Part shown: in pieces, positions 22,208 to 32,700 of the stretch
How positions within the stretch are numbered: the stretch's first letter is position 1
Layout: each line of letters starts with the position of its first letter
Origin: Nemertoderma westbladi
Lineage: Eukaryota > Xenacoelomorpha > Nemertodermatida > Nemertodermatidae
Assembly (NCBI GenBank): GCA_032718475.1
Contig: JAUCBJ010000621.1
Location: 1 to 64,000 of the forward strand
Reading direction: 5' to 3'
DNA length: 64,000 bases
Program-made: the position numbers and the translations under genes
Notes under the pieces: model-generated
Database searches by the model: none
What the model was told of the DNA's origin: nothing
The model's input: the letters and a program-made list of their open reading frames with translations, nothing else

Positions 22208-23585
22208 GGCAGTGATTTTTTATGTCCTTTTTTTTTTACGAATTATGCATAATGACATTTGTTGTCCTTTTAATGACTTGTATTGTCCTTTTAATGACTT
22301 TTTATGTATGTATTTCATCAAACTGTCAGACTGCTGATTTCTGGACTGTCAGACAGTTGATTTCACTATGCCTGTGCCAAAACATTCCATGATTCCATGA
22401 TTTATAGACCATGAGATAGATTTCCATATGCGCCTGTGGTAAAATACTCTAAATTTAATAGTTTGTGGTTGTTGTCAATAATCGATTACTACATGACGTA
22501 GCAAAACACTCATTTTATAGCCAAAAACAATTACCAATTGATGGAAAGGAGCAGGTTAAGGCCGAGTTTTCTAACCAAAACAATAAACAGTCACTTCACC
22601 AAATCAGGGAAAGGAGCAGGTTACAGAGACGGGATTTTCTAACCAAAACAATAAACGATCACTTAACTAATTGAGGGAAAGGAGCAGGTTACAGAGGCGG
22701 GATTTTCTAACCAAAACACTAAACGATCACTTAACTTATTGAGGGAAAGGAGCAGGTTACAGAGGCGGAATTTTCTAACCAAAACAATAAACGATCATTT
22801 AACTAATTGAGGGAAAGGGACAGGTTACAGAGGCGGAATTTTCAAACCAAAACAATAAACGATCATTTAACTAATTGAGGGAAAGGAGCAGGTTACAGAG
22901 ACGGGATTTTCTAACCAAAACAATAAACGATACCATTACCAATTGAGAGAAAGGAGCAGGTTACAGAAGCGGGATTTTCTAACCAAAACAATAAACGATA
23001 ACATTACCAATTGAGGGAAAGGAGCAGGTTACAGAGGCGGGATTATCTAACCAAAACAATAAACGATCATTTAACCAATTGAGGGAAAGGGGCAGGTTAC
23101 AGAGGCGGGCCTTCTGTGCTGTTGGAAGTAGTGGTGCCGCTATCCGTAACACTACTCAGACAGTAGTCATGATCCATTATTGATTACAAAACTAATACAG
23201 TAATAGGCCTAAATTATGTGAAAGGTATATCCACATTTTCCACAATCCTGCAATCCAGTTTGGCCTATCAATTATTTAAAATTTATTAGCACAACCGGTA
23301 GGCCTACCATTACCGTATTTAAATGGTAGGCTACACAGTAGGCCTATAGCAGTACCGGTGCCGGTACCGGTACTAAAATACAGAAATACCTGCTTTATAC
23401 CTACATCTGTACATACAATACAGCAAAATAGTGCTATATATACTAATACCGGTACTGATAGCCTGAGAGAACAGCAGTAGGGAAACCGGTAGCATGGAAC
23501 CTAACATTAGACTTTTGGAGGACATAAAAAATAAAAAAAGAAGGACAAAAAAATGGATTTAAACGGACAATAAAAATTATTGCGG
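22208..23585. mobile_element. hAT-like non-autonomous element with 8-bp target duplication
   Basis: Flanked by direct repeats TTTTTAGT at 22200-22207 and 23586-23593. The termini are imperfect inverted repeats: GGCAGTGATTTTTTATGTCC on the left against CCGCAATAATTTTTATTGTCC-like sequence on the right. An 8-bp duplication and ends of this type are typical of hAT elements. Inside are repeated TGTCCTTTTAATGACTT words, a 68-bp minisatellite and an ACCGGTAC/TAGGCCTAC-rich part. No transposase is visible. Confidence 0.65.
22535..23110 (+). repeat. 68-bp minisatellite inside the hAT-like element
   Basis: About eight units built on GGGAAAGGAGCAGGTTACAG, then AGGCGGGATTTTCTAACC, then AAAACAATAAACGATCA. 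Units differ by point changes (ACTT/ATTT, GGAG/GGGA). Confidence 0.9.
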
Positions 23586-23593
23586 TTTTTAGT

Positions 23594-24248
23594 TAGGTAG
23601 CGCCTGGAGCGCTATATATTTCAAATTATTTCGAATTATGTTACAAATTAAATATCACAAATTCAATATCCAGTATGTTACAGGAAAACGTAGAAAATCA
23701 AAATAATATCAAAATAATATTAATCAAAATCAAATCAAAATCATTTAAACAATTCTAGTAATTCGCAAATATATGCACAGAGGGTATGAGAGTAGTTCCC
23801 TTTAGTTAAAAAGAGTAATCAAGCGCCCGGCAAAATAGAGAGTCTGGTATTTTAAACATAAATCTTTTGAGAGTGGGCACACACATACAAAACGTGCAAC
23901 TCATCTTGTACAGAGGTGTTGTCACAGATACAAGTTCTGTCCAATCGTGGTATCCTGGACCACCGGCCAGTTTCTATACGCAGTCTGACTCATTAATCTG
24001 ACTCGGGTAAAAGCGGCGCGGTGATAATCCGGAATATACGGTTTGGCAGATTTGTATATCGGGCGTACAGACAAGTCGGTGTTTAAAACAGAACGGTATG
24101 TAAAAAACTTTGTAGCGGATTCTGGTTTGTTGTATAATATATTTTATTATACTGGTAGTTTTTTCCAAATTGATTTTAAACTGCATTAGTTTATTTTAAG
24201 CAATACACCCATATTTGTCACCCATATAAAAACATTACAATCTTCTGG
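23594..24248. other. Spacer left of duplicon copy 2, no gene seen
   Basis: AT-rich, including runs of AATATCAAAATAATATCAAAA. A 70-codon minus-strand frame (23974-24186) has no recognised domain. The left boundary of duplicon copy 2 is at about 24249. Confidence 0.5.
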
Positions 24249-25115
24249 TTTACGAATATGGCGACGAAATGCTCGAGAACCTACTCAAACGATCACAATT
24301 TGAATAAAAGTGGATGGGAGTAGTGTGGATCAATTGTGTCTACGTCAGAATACTTCAATTTTAACCGCCAAAGAAACGTATTGTGTTGGATCAAATGGGG
24401 TGTACAGACAATTTTTATTCGAACCATCCCAGCATATATAACATCTCCACCTTTTGGAAACAAACTATTTCATGCAAAAAATTAAAAAAAAAACTAAAAA
24501 ATGGGTCAATAAATGTAAAGTTTTCAATGATTACTGGCTACGGCTCGTTTAAACATTGAATTAGCAGTAAATATCGCACATTATCCTGCCCAGTATCAGT
24601 GCAGTACAGGTAGGTCTACTACACCAATGCCAGGGCCATTCAATATTCATATCTACAGTAGTTCTGTAGTTAATTAGTAATGCTGTAAGCGGTATACGGA
24701 AACGTAGGATAATATGATAGAGCTAGACCCAGCTTCTACAACCAATATCACGGCCTTCCCCCATCTGGGCACCTTTCATTCACCTACAAATTGTAACATT
24801 ACCAGCTTCCCTGCAAGATACCACTGTCCATGTCCAATACATCCCTTCCTTCTCATTGGAGCTTCCTATGCAAATACATCCCTTCCTTCTCATTGGAGCT
24901 TCCTATTCAAATACATCCCTTCCTTCTCATTGGAGCTTCCTATGCAAATACATCCCTTCCTTCTCATTGGAGCTTCCTATGCAAACACATCCATTCCTTC
25001 TCATTGTATTAACCTTTACAGTTAATAACAAGGAATATTTCTGTATCCAATAACTATATGAGATAACAGTGACAGTAAACGTTTATTGATCAGTTTGTAA
25101 CAAGTCAATATCAAT
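24249..25115. repeat. Host flank of duplicon copy 2
   Basis: Nearly identical to 1-826, with about five rather than three 37-bp units at 24834-25008. It ends exactly where LINE copy B begins. Confidence 0.85.
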
Positions 25116-26212
25116 ATTAAATCGCATCAGGGATCCCATTGAGAGACTGCTCCGTGGAAATCAGAATGGGTTCCGTAAAGGTCGTGGGACCATGGAGCCC
25201 ATTTTGGCACTTAGAAGGAAAATTGAAGAGTTATCAAAAAAGAAAGACAGGCATCTGGCTGTTATCTTTGTTGACTTCTTCAAGGCCTTTGATTCAGTCT
25301 CTCGCTCACGTATGTTCACGTTCAGCATACTTTCATTATATGGGATTCCTGATGAAATTATTGCAGCAATCAGATCAGTATACGATGGTTCGACAACATT
25401 TGTGTCTACTGTTGACGGTGACACAGAACCATTTGAAGTGTTATGGGGCGTCCTCCAAGGAGACACACTTGCACCATTCTTGTTCATTATTGTGGTTGAC
25501 TATGTTCTATGCATGTCCTTAGATCATTATAATGATGATGGGGTGATGATAACTCCACCTACTGGCTCCAAAAGTCGAGTAAATCCTGCCAAGTACCTAA
25601 CTGATCTAGACTTTGCTGATGACTTAGGAGTACTCTCAGAATAACTAGAGGGAGCCCAACGGCTCCTCAGCTCATTAGAACATGCTGCTTCTAGTGTTGG
25701 TCTTTTTATTAACTCCAGAAAGACCAAAATTTTGACAGTTAACTTTGAAAGTGATAATTGAAGTCAGTCTCTGATCGGATGAGCATAAGCTCAAAAGATG
25801 GTATGCTTGAGCATGTGGATGACTTCTGTTACCTGGGATCATGGATCCGGAAGTCAGATGAGGACCTTCGAATACGTAAGGGAAAGGCATGGGCAGCCTT
25901 GAATAGGCTTTCCAGGATTTGGAAGTCGCCGAATATTAATCGCAAACTTAAGGTCCGGTTATTTAGAGCAGCAGTAGTTCCAGTACTCCTCTATGGGAGT
26001 CCATGCTGGGCTCTAACTGCTGAGGACACCAAATCTCTGGACGGCACATTCAAAAGAATGCTACGCCGGGTTCATTGTGTCAAGTTCAATGCACACATCT
26101 CCAACCAGACACTATATAACATTGTAGGTGTCTCATTGGTTCCCCCAAGCTTGACACTAGAACAAAATCGCCTCCGCTTTGCAGGACATTGCTTTCGTCG
26201 TGAGGACCAGCC
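25116..26212 (+). pseudogene. RTE-like LINE copy B, sister of copy A
   Basis: Same 5' truncation and same flank as copy A, so the insertion predates the segmental duplication. Seen: RGNQNGFRKGRGT, VIFVDFFKAFDSVS, QGDTLAPFLF, LDFADDLGVLSE, YLGSWIRKS, LLYGSPCWAL. Breaks: a 6-base insertion after MFTFS, a stop right after the FADD block (25642-25644), and a frameshift near 25755. It is cut at 26212 after the REDQP codons and joined to unrelated AT-rich DNA, so its 3' tail is gone. It keeps the single TTAA at about 25949 that is occupied by a piggyBac-like element in copy A. Confidence 0.85.
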
Positions 26213-26689
26213 CCCAATAAAAATTATAAATAGTATTACTAATTTATTTAGTAATTTTAAGAAAAAGACACCAGCAAAAGATTTTAAAAATATCAGGTTC
26301 GGAACCAGGGTGTTGATGTTGAAGTATACCAAAAAATGAAATCAGTTAGTTTGGGCATTTTTATTTTATAAAACGTTGGTTCAGCCCCACCGTGCCACCC
26401 TCCACCCAATTTTTGTGCAAGGAAACAACACTTATAATGCTCTCTGACATGTCTGGTGTGTTCCAAAAGTCACTGGGATTGAACAATTGTAATTGGAATA
26501 ATATAATTATATATATATATATATTTATATATATTATATATAATAATAATATAATTAACATTAATTAGTGCTAATAATGGTTGTTGCTTGTCGGCCTAGC
26601 ATTTACACCTTTGCAACGCCCGCATTTGTATTTAAGTAATAGCGATTTCTTGCACGGCCAGGACCACCTAATTTTTATAATATTTATTG
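26213..26689. other. Spacer between LINE copy B and the ROCO2 upstream repeats
   Basis: AT-rich, with a TATATATA run near 26508-26540. The frame that continues out of the LINE to 26339 (FKKKTPAKDFKNIRF) has no recognised family. No gene called. Confidence 0.45.
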
Positions 26690-27210
26690 TTGTTTATATT
26701 AACAGTATACAGTATCGCGGGTAGTTGTTTATATTAACAGTATACAGTATCACGGGTAGTTATTTATATTAACAGTATACAGTATCGCGGGTAGTTGTTT
26801 ATAGTAACAGTATACAGTATCGCGGGTAGTTGTTTATATTAACAGTATACAGTATCGCGGGTAGTTGTTTATATTAACAGTATACAGTATCGCGGGTAGT
26901 TGTTTATATTAACAGTATACAGTATCGCGGGTAGTTGTTTATATTAACAGTATACAGTATCGCGGGTAGTTGTTTATATTAACAGTATACAGTATCGCGG
27001 GTAGTTGTTTATATTAACAGTATACAGTATCGCGGGTAGTTGTTTATATTAACAGTATACAGTATCGCGGGTAGTTGTTTATATTAACAGTATACAGTAT
27101 CGCGGGTAGTTGTTTATATTAACAGTATACAGTATCGCGGGTAGTTGTTTATATTAACAGTATACAGTATCGCGGGTAGTTGTTTATATTAACAGTATAC
27201 CGTATCAGTG
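26690..27210 (+). repeat. 35-bp minisatellite upstream of ROCO2
   Basis: About 14 near-perfect units of GTAGTTGTTTATATTAACAG followed by TATACAGTATCGCGG. ROCO1 has about one diverged unit at the equivalent place (4692-4722). Low divergence means recent expansion. Confidence 0.95.
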
Positions 27211-27287
27211 AGATGTTGTATTTCAGCTTCATACTTCGGTTCAGAAATATTGCAAAAAACTTATTTTTATAATTTTAACCATCCTAT

Positions 27288-29355
27288 TGTCCCGCCTATT
27301 GCCCCGCATATTGTCCTGCCTATTGTCCCGCCTATTGTCCCGCCTATTGTCCCGCCTATTGTCCCGCCTATTGTCCCGCCTATTTTCCCGCCTATTGTCC
27401 CGCCTATTGTCCCGCCTATTGTCCCGCCTATTGTCCCGCCTATTGTTCCGTCTATTGTTCCGTCTATTGTCCCGCCTATTGTCCCGTCTATTGTCCCGTC
27501 TATTGTCCCGCCTATTGTCCCGCCAATTGTCCCGGCTATTGTCCCACCTATTGTCCCGCCTATTGTCCCGTCTATTGTCCCGCCTATTGTCCCGCCTATT
27601 GTCCCGTCTATTGTCCCGCCTGTTGTCCCGCCTATTGTCCCGCCTATTGTCCCGCCTAATGTCCCTCCTATTGTCCCGTCTATTGTCCAGCCTATTGTCC
27701 CGCCTATTGTCCCGCCTATTGTCCCGCCTATTGTCCCTCCTATTGTCCCGCCTATTGTCCCGCCTATTGTCCCGCCTATTGTCCCGCCAGTTGTCCCGCC
27801 TATTGTCACGCCTATTGTCCCGCCTAATGTCCCGCCTATTGTCCCGTCTATTGTCCCGCCTATTGTCCCGCCTATTGTCCCGCCTATTGTCCCTCATATT
27901 GTCCCGCCTATTGTCCCGCCTATTGTCCCGCCTATTATCCCCCCTACTGTCCCGCCTATTGTCCCGCCTATTGTCCCGCCTATTGTCCCGCCTATTGTCC
28001 GCCTATTGTCCCTCCTATTGTCCCGCCTATTGTCCCGCCCATTGTCCCGCCTATTTTCCCGCCTATTGTCCCGCCTATTGTCCCTCCTATTGTCCCGCCT
28101 ATTGTCCCGCATATTGTCCCGCCTATTGTCCCGCCTATTGTCCCCCCTATTGTCCCGCTTATTGTCCCGCCTATTGTCCCGCCTATTGTCCCGTCTATTG
28201 TCCCGCCTATTGTCCCGCCTATTGTCCCGCCTATTGTCCCGCCTTTTGTCCCGCCTATTGTCCCGCCTATTTTCCCGCCTATTGTCCCACCTATTGTCCC
28301 GCCTATTATCCCGCCTATTTTCCCACCTATTGTCCCTCCTATTGTCCCGCCTATTGTCCCGCCTATTGTCCCGCCTATTGTCCCGCTTATTGTCCCGCCT
28401 ATTGTCCCGCCTATTGTCCCGTCTATTGTCCCGCCTATTGTCCCGCCTATTGTCCCGCCTATTGTCCCGCCTTTTGTCCCGCCTATTGTCCCGCCTATTT
28501 TCCCGTCTATTGTCCCGCCTATTGTCCCGCCTATTGTCCCGCCTATTGTCCCGCCTATTGTCCCGCTTATTGTCCCGCCTATTGTCCCGCCTATTGTCCC
28601 GCCTATTGTCCCGCCTATTGTCCCGCTTATTGTCCCGCCTATTGTCCCGCCTATTGTCCCGTCTATTGTCCCGCCTATTGTCCCGCCTATTGTCCCGCCT
28701 ATTGTCCCGCCTATTGTCCCGCCTATTGTCCCGTCTATTGTCCCGCCTATTGTCCCGCCTATTGTCCCGCTTATTGTCCCGCCTATTGTCCCGCCTATTG
28801 TCCCGCTTATTGTCCCGCCTATTGTCCCGCCTATTGTCCCGTCTATTGTCCCGCCTATTGTCCCGCCTATTGTCCCGCCTATTATCCCGCCTATTTTCCC
28901 ACCTATTGTCCCTCCTATTGTCCCGCCTATTGTCCCGCCTATTGTCCCGCCTATTGTCCCGCCTATTGTCCCGCCTATTGTCCCGCTTATTGTCCCGCCT
29001 ATTTTCCCGCCTATTGTCCCTCCTATTTTCCCGCCTATTGTCCCGCCTATTGTCCCGCTTATTGTCCCGCCTATTGTCCCGCCTATTGTCCCGTCTATTG
29101 TCCCGCCTATTGTCCCGCCTATTGTCCCGCCTATTGTCCCGCCTTTTGTCCCGCCTATTGTCCCGCCTATTTTCCCGTCTATTGTCCCGCCTATTGTCCC
29201 GCCTATTGTCCCGCCTATTGTCCCGCCTTTTGTCCCGCCTATTGTCCCGCCTATTTTCCCGCCTATTGTCCCACCTATTGTCCCGCCTATTATCCCGCCT
29301 ATTTTCCCACCTATTGTCCCTCCTATTGCCCCGCCTATTGTCCCGCCTATTGTCC
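27288..29355 (+). repeat. 12-bp minisatellite upstream of ROCO2
   Basis: About 170 units of TATTGTCCCGCC with point variants (TTTTCCC, TCCCTCC, CCGTC, TATCC). Blocks containing CCTATTATCCCGCCTATTTT recur near 28300, 28885 and 29290, so longer segments were amplified. The reverse strand has a GGCGGG run every 12 bases. Because the unit is a multiple of three and stop-free, open frames of over 700 codons appear in two plus frames; they encode only PIVP, RLLS or YCPA type repeats. ROCO1 has a single CCTATTGTCCCG here (4779-4790). Confidence 0.97.
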
Positions 29356-29421
29356 GTTTATCCTTGCTATAATACGTAATTTTGGATTAACTATAAGAAA
29401 GTTTGAGATGTCAGTTATATT

Positions 29422-29755
29422 CGATGAAAAATTCTGGGTTGGAGCAAGTTAAATATATTAATCCAATTTCAAATATTATTATAAATATATTTCTGTAGCT
29501 CAGCGCTTTCATTATCAATAAAGTACAAATTCTAATATAAATTGCAGAATTGACTAACGTAATGTACGACTTGATATCTGTTGAAAATTGCACTAAAAAC
29601 AGAATAAATGTTGTAACCAAAAAACAGAAGACATAGGCAGGGAAACGTATAGGGACCGTAGGTGCATATTGGAGAGCCTAACGAATTATATTTATAATTA
29701 TATTTGTAACTTGATTAATAAAATTTCACTTGCTCCAACCCATAATTTTTCATCG
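29422..29755. mobile_element. Small MITE-like insertion just before ROCO2
   Basis: Inverted ends of about 25 bp: CGATGAAAAATTCTGGGTTG on the left and the reverse complement of CGATGAAAAATTATGGGTTG on the right, with GAGCAAGT following in both. The internal part is about 280 bp of AT-rich DNA. ROCO1 lacks it: there ACGTAATATTGG runs straight into the start codon, whereas in copy 2 the ACGTAAT at about 29375 and the CGTAATATTGG at about 29754 are about 380 bp apart. The superfamily is not determined; the 38 bp at 29384-29421 are also extra. Confidence 0.65.
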
Positions 29756-29764
29756 TAATATTGG

Positions 29765-32700
29765 ATGTCACCTCAGTGGAAAGACAGCTTAACAATAATT
29801 ATACTTTATGCAGGAGATGAGGGCGGCACAATTACAGCAATTGATACGTTCCGTGAAGGTCAAACTGAAACAAAGAAAAGTATCAAGCAGGTGGAAAGTA
29901 TATTGGAGAAAACTGAAGAATTAAGGGGAATTGTTGAGTATATCGGATGGGTTGGTCCTATAAATAAACCACTTCAGGGTAAGATAACTAATATAATTAT
30001 ATCTACTGTTGATGTTCTTTCAGATAAAGAGAAAGAACTTTACTTTAAACTGGATGCAGATATTTCTGAGTTAACAAACCAGAATCTGGTTAGAATTTGG
30101 GGTTTAAATGAAGTTTCAACAATAGAAATTGTTAATAAATTCAGAGACATGGGACTTATGATTATGAATATAAGTGGATCAAATACACTGAAACTTCCAA
30201 AAATTTTAATTAATTATATAAAAGAACAAAAACTGCCAATAGAGATACTGGCGAGAGGCCCAGAAGCATTGGCTGCTTATAAAGCAGCTCTTTCTAAAGG
30301 GACTACATGGATACTGAAAACCCGGTTAATGTTAGTGGGACAAGAGAGGGCTGGTAAAACCAGTTTGAAGAAGGCCCTTATTGGTCAACCGTTTGATATT
30401 AATGAACAAATAACAGATGGTATTGACTCATCTGCTAACTGTATTATAAATACCGAACAAAACACAGATTGGTCCAACTTACGAGATAAAGATAAAGAAA
30501 ACTTGGAGAAAGATGTCAATGACTTTGTTACTAAACAAATAGCAAAAACTGTTCTAGAAAGTAAACAAGTTGCAGATAATAAAAGTGATGATTCTGGAAT
30601 TTCTGGAAAGGTTGTTGGAAGTGCGACTCCCATAGTTTCAACCTCTTCATCAGCAGCTAATGCTAAACCTACAGAGATTCCTATTACAGTTGCAAGTGGA
30701 AGTGCTGATAAAGTTCCAACCGTTAGTTTGTGGAGGAGGTTAGTTTCCAAAATTACACGCAATAAAGAACAGATCAGTAATGAATGTGAAGTCAGGGTCA
30801 CAGAGGGAAGCATTGGTAGACATAGAGAAGGTACAGGATATATTCAATCCAAACATGATTCTTCTGAAACACAAATCCCTCCAAACATATCTAAAGGAGT
30901 AGAAGATATACTCACATCTGGTAAACCTCAAGATATTCTGGCTAAATTTAATGAGGAAGACAGTCGCTTTTCTCTACAGATAGTCGATTTTGGAGGCCAA
31001 TGTATTTATTATACAACCCATCAGATATTTTTGAGTAGACGTGCTATTTACATAATTGTATTTGATTTGACACAAGATCTCGACAAAACAGCTGATGTTA
31101 TTGTTAGAGCTGATGACACCAACATAAAAGTTTATGGCGAGATGACCAATATTGAATTTATAGATTTTTGGTTAAGGAGTATTTACTCATTTGGTGCGAA
31201 TTTTGATGAAAAAACATCAAATGTTGTCGGTCCACCAGTATTTATAGTCGGAACTCATAAAGGTAGTTTAGATGCTGATTCTAGAACTCAATCAACTTTA
31301 GCAACTAATATTTTTAAATCCATTAACAACTATATAGATAAAACTCACCTTACAAGTAATTTAGTAAAGGAATTTTATGCATTGGAAAATAATAAAGAAA
31401 TTGTGAGTGATAGCGATGAAGAACTGGAGAATTTGCAGCAAGATATTGCCAAGGAAATGATTAGGTTCAAAGAGGAAATACCTCTACAATATTTAAAATT
31501 TGAACAACTTGTGACTCAATTAATAAACGATGGCAAAGTTTATATTAACATTGACGAATTAAAAGTAAAGTTAAATGCTATTGATGTAGAAATGAATGAC
31601 ATTGGTTTGAAAACAATGTTAGAATTTTACCACGATTTGGGTACAATAATTTACTTTGATGATGAATCTCTAAGAGACACTGTTATAATGAGCCCAGAAT
31701 GGTTGAGTGGAATGTTTACCAAAATAATAACTGTAAAAGACAAAATAAAGAAACAACATTTTACTTTCTGGAAGGACCTGGACGACAATGGTATATTACA
31801 TGAAGAACTCCTTGATTATCTGTGGGAAGGCGTTCTTGATAAAAAACAATTTATGTTGAATATTCTAGAACGTTTTGATTTACTATGTGAAAGAGTTTTG
31901 CCTCAGATTAAAGGAACTTTAAACCAAAATATAAAGCGATCCTATTACGTTCCGTGCAGACTGAAACCAGTAAATATAAATCCGTTTGTACCAAAATATT
32001 CCAGCTTGGAATTTTATATAATATTCGATAGTTTCTTACCAGAAAGTTTGTACTACCGTTTAATTAAGAGAACTATAGATTTGTCCTACATTGTAGGAGA
32101 TGGTGTAATTCAACCTAAACTATACCACAGAGTTGCTCAGATATTTTTAGATTGTAATCATGAAATTATCTTGGAAAGATCTGCTAATTCGTTGCATCGG
32201 GTCAAAGTTCAGATCATTAGAACTGAAGAGGTTGATACAGAAAGCGAATCAACTGGAAGGAAAAGGAGACCGGATCCACAGCTGGTCAATAAAGTGAAGT
32301 GTTATCTTATTAATTCATTGCAGGAATTCCTTAAACAAATTCGAATAAAAAACATTTCGTTTAGTTTTCAGATAAAATGTCAATGTAATTCAAAATGCGA
32401 ACAGCACAATGAAATTAACTGTAGAGAAGAAATTTGTTTCCATTTTATTAAAATCGATGAAAATATTTCAGATAATAAAGTCAAATGTAAGTTTCATAAA
32501 CATATGGAAAGCAACTTAATAAGAGAAAAATATACAGGTGATTTAAGTTCACATTGGAAGAAAATAACGTCTAAGGAGAATGAACTTCTAGATAAACTAG
32601 AAATATTAGAACTTATAATTTTCTTAGAAGCTAAACGAACTTTGTCTCGGGATGTTTTATCTATAATTAACTCGAAACCAAATGTATTCAGTAAAATAAA

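Noticed and set aside
22535-23110. CRISPR-like regular repeat
   Set aside because: Units are contiguous with no unique spacers and the genome is eukaryotic; it is a minisatellite. The same applies to the 29-, 30-, 35- and 74-bp arrays.
27208-29452. Open frames of over 700 codons on the plus strand
   Set aside because: They consist of the 12-bp minisatellite; frames are open on several phases and strands because the unit is stop-free and a multiple of three.
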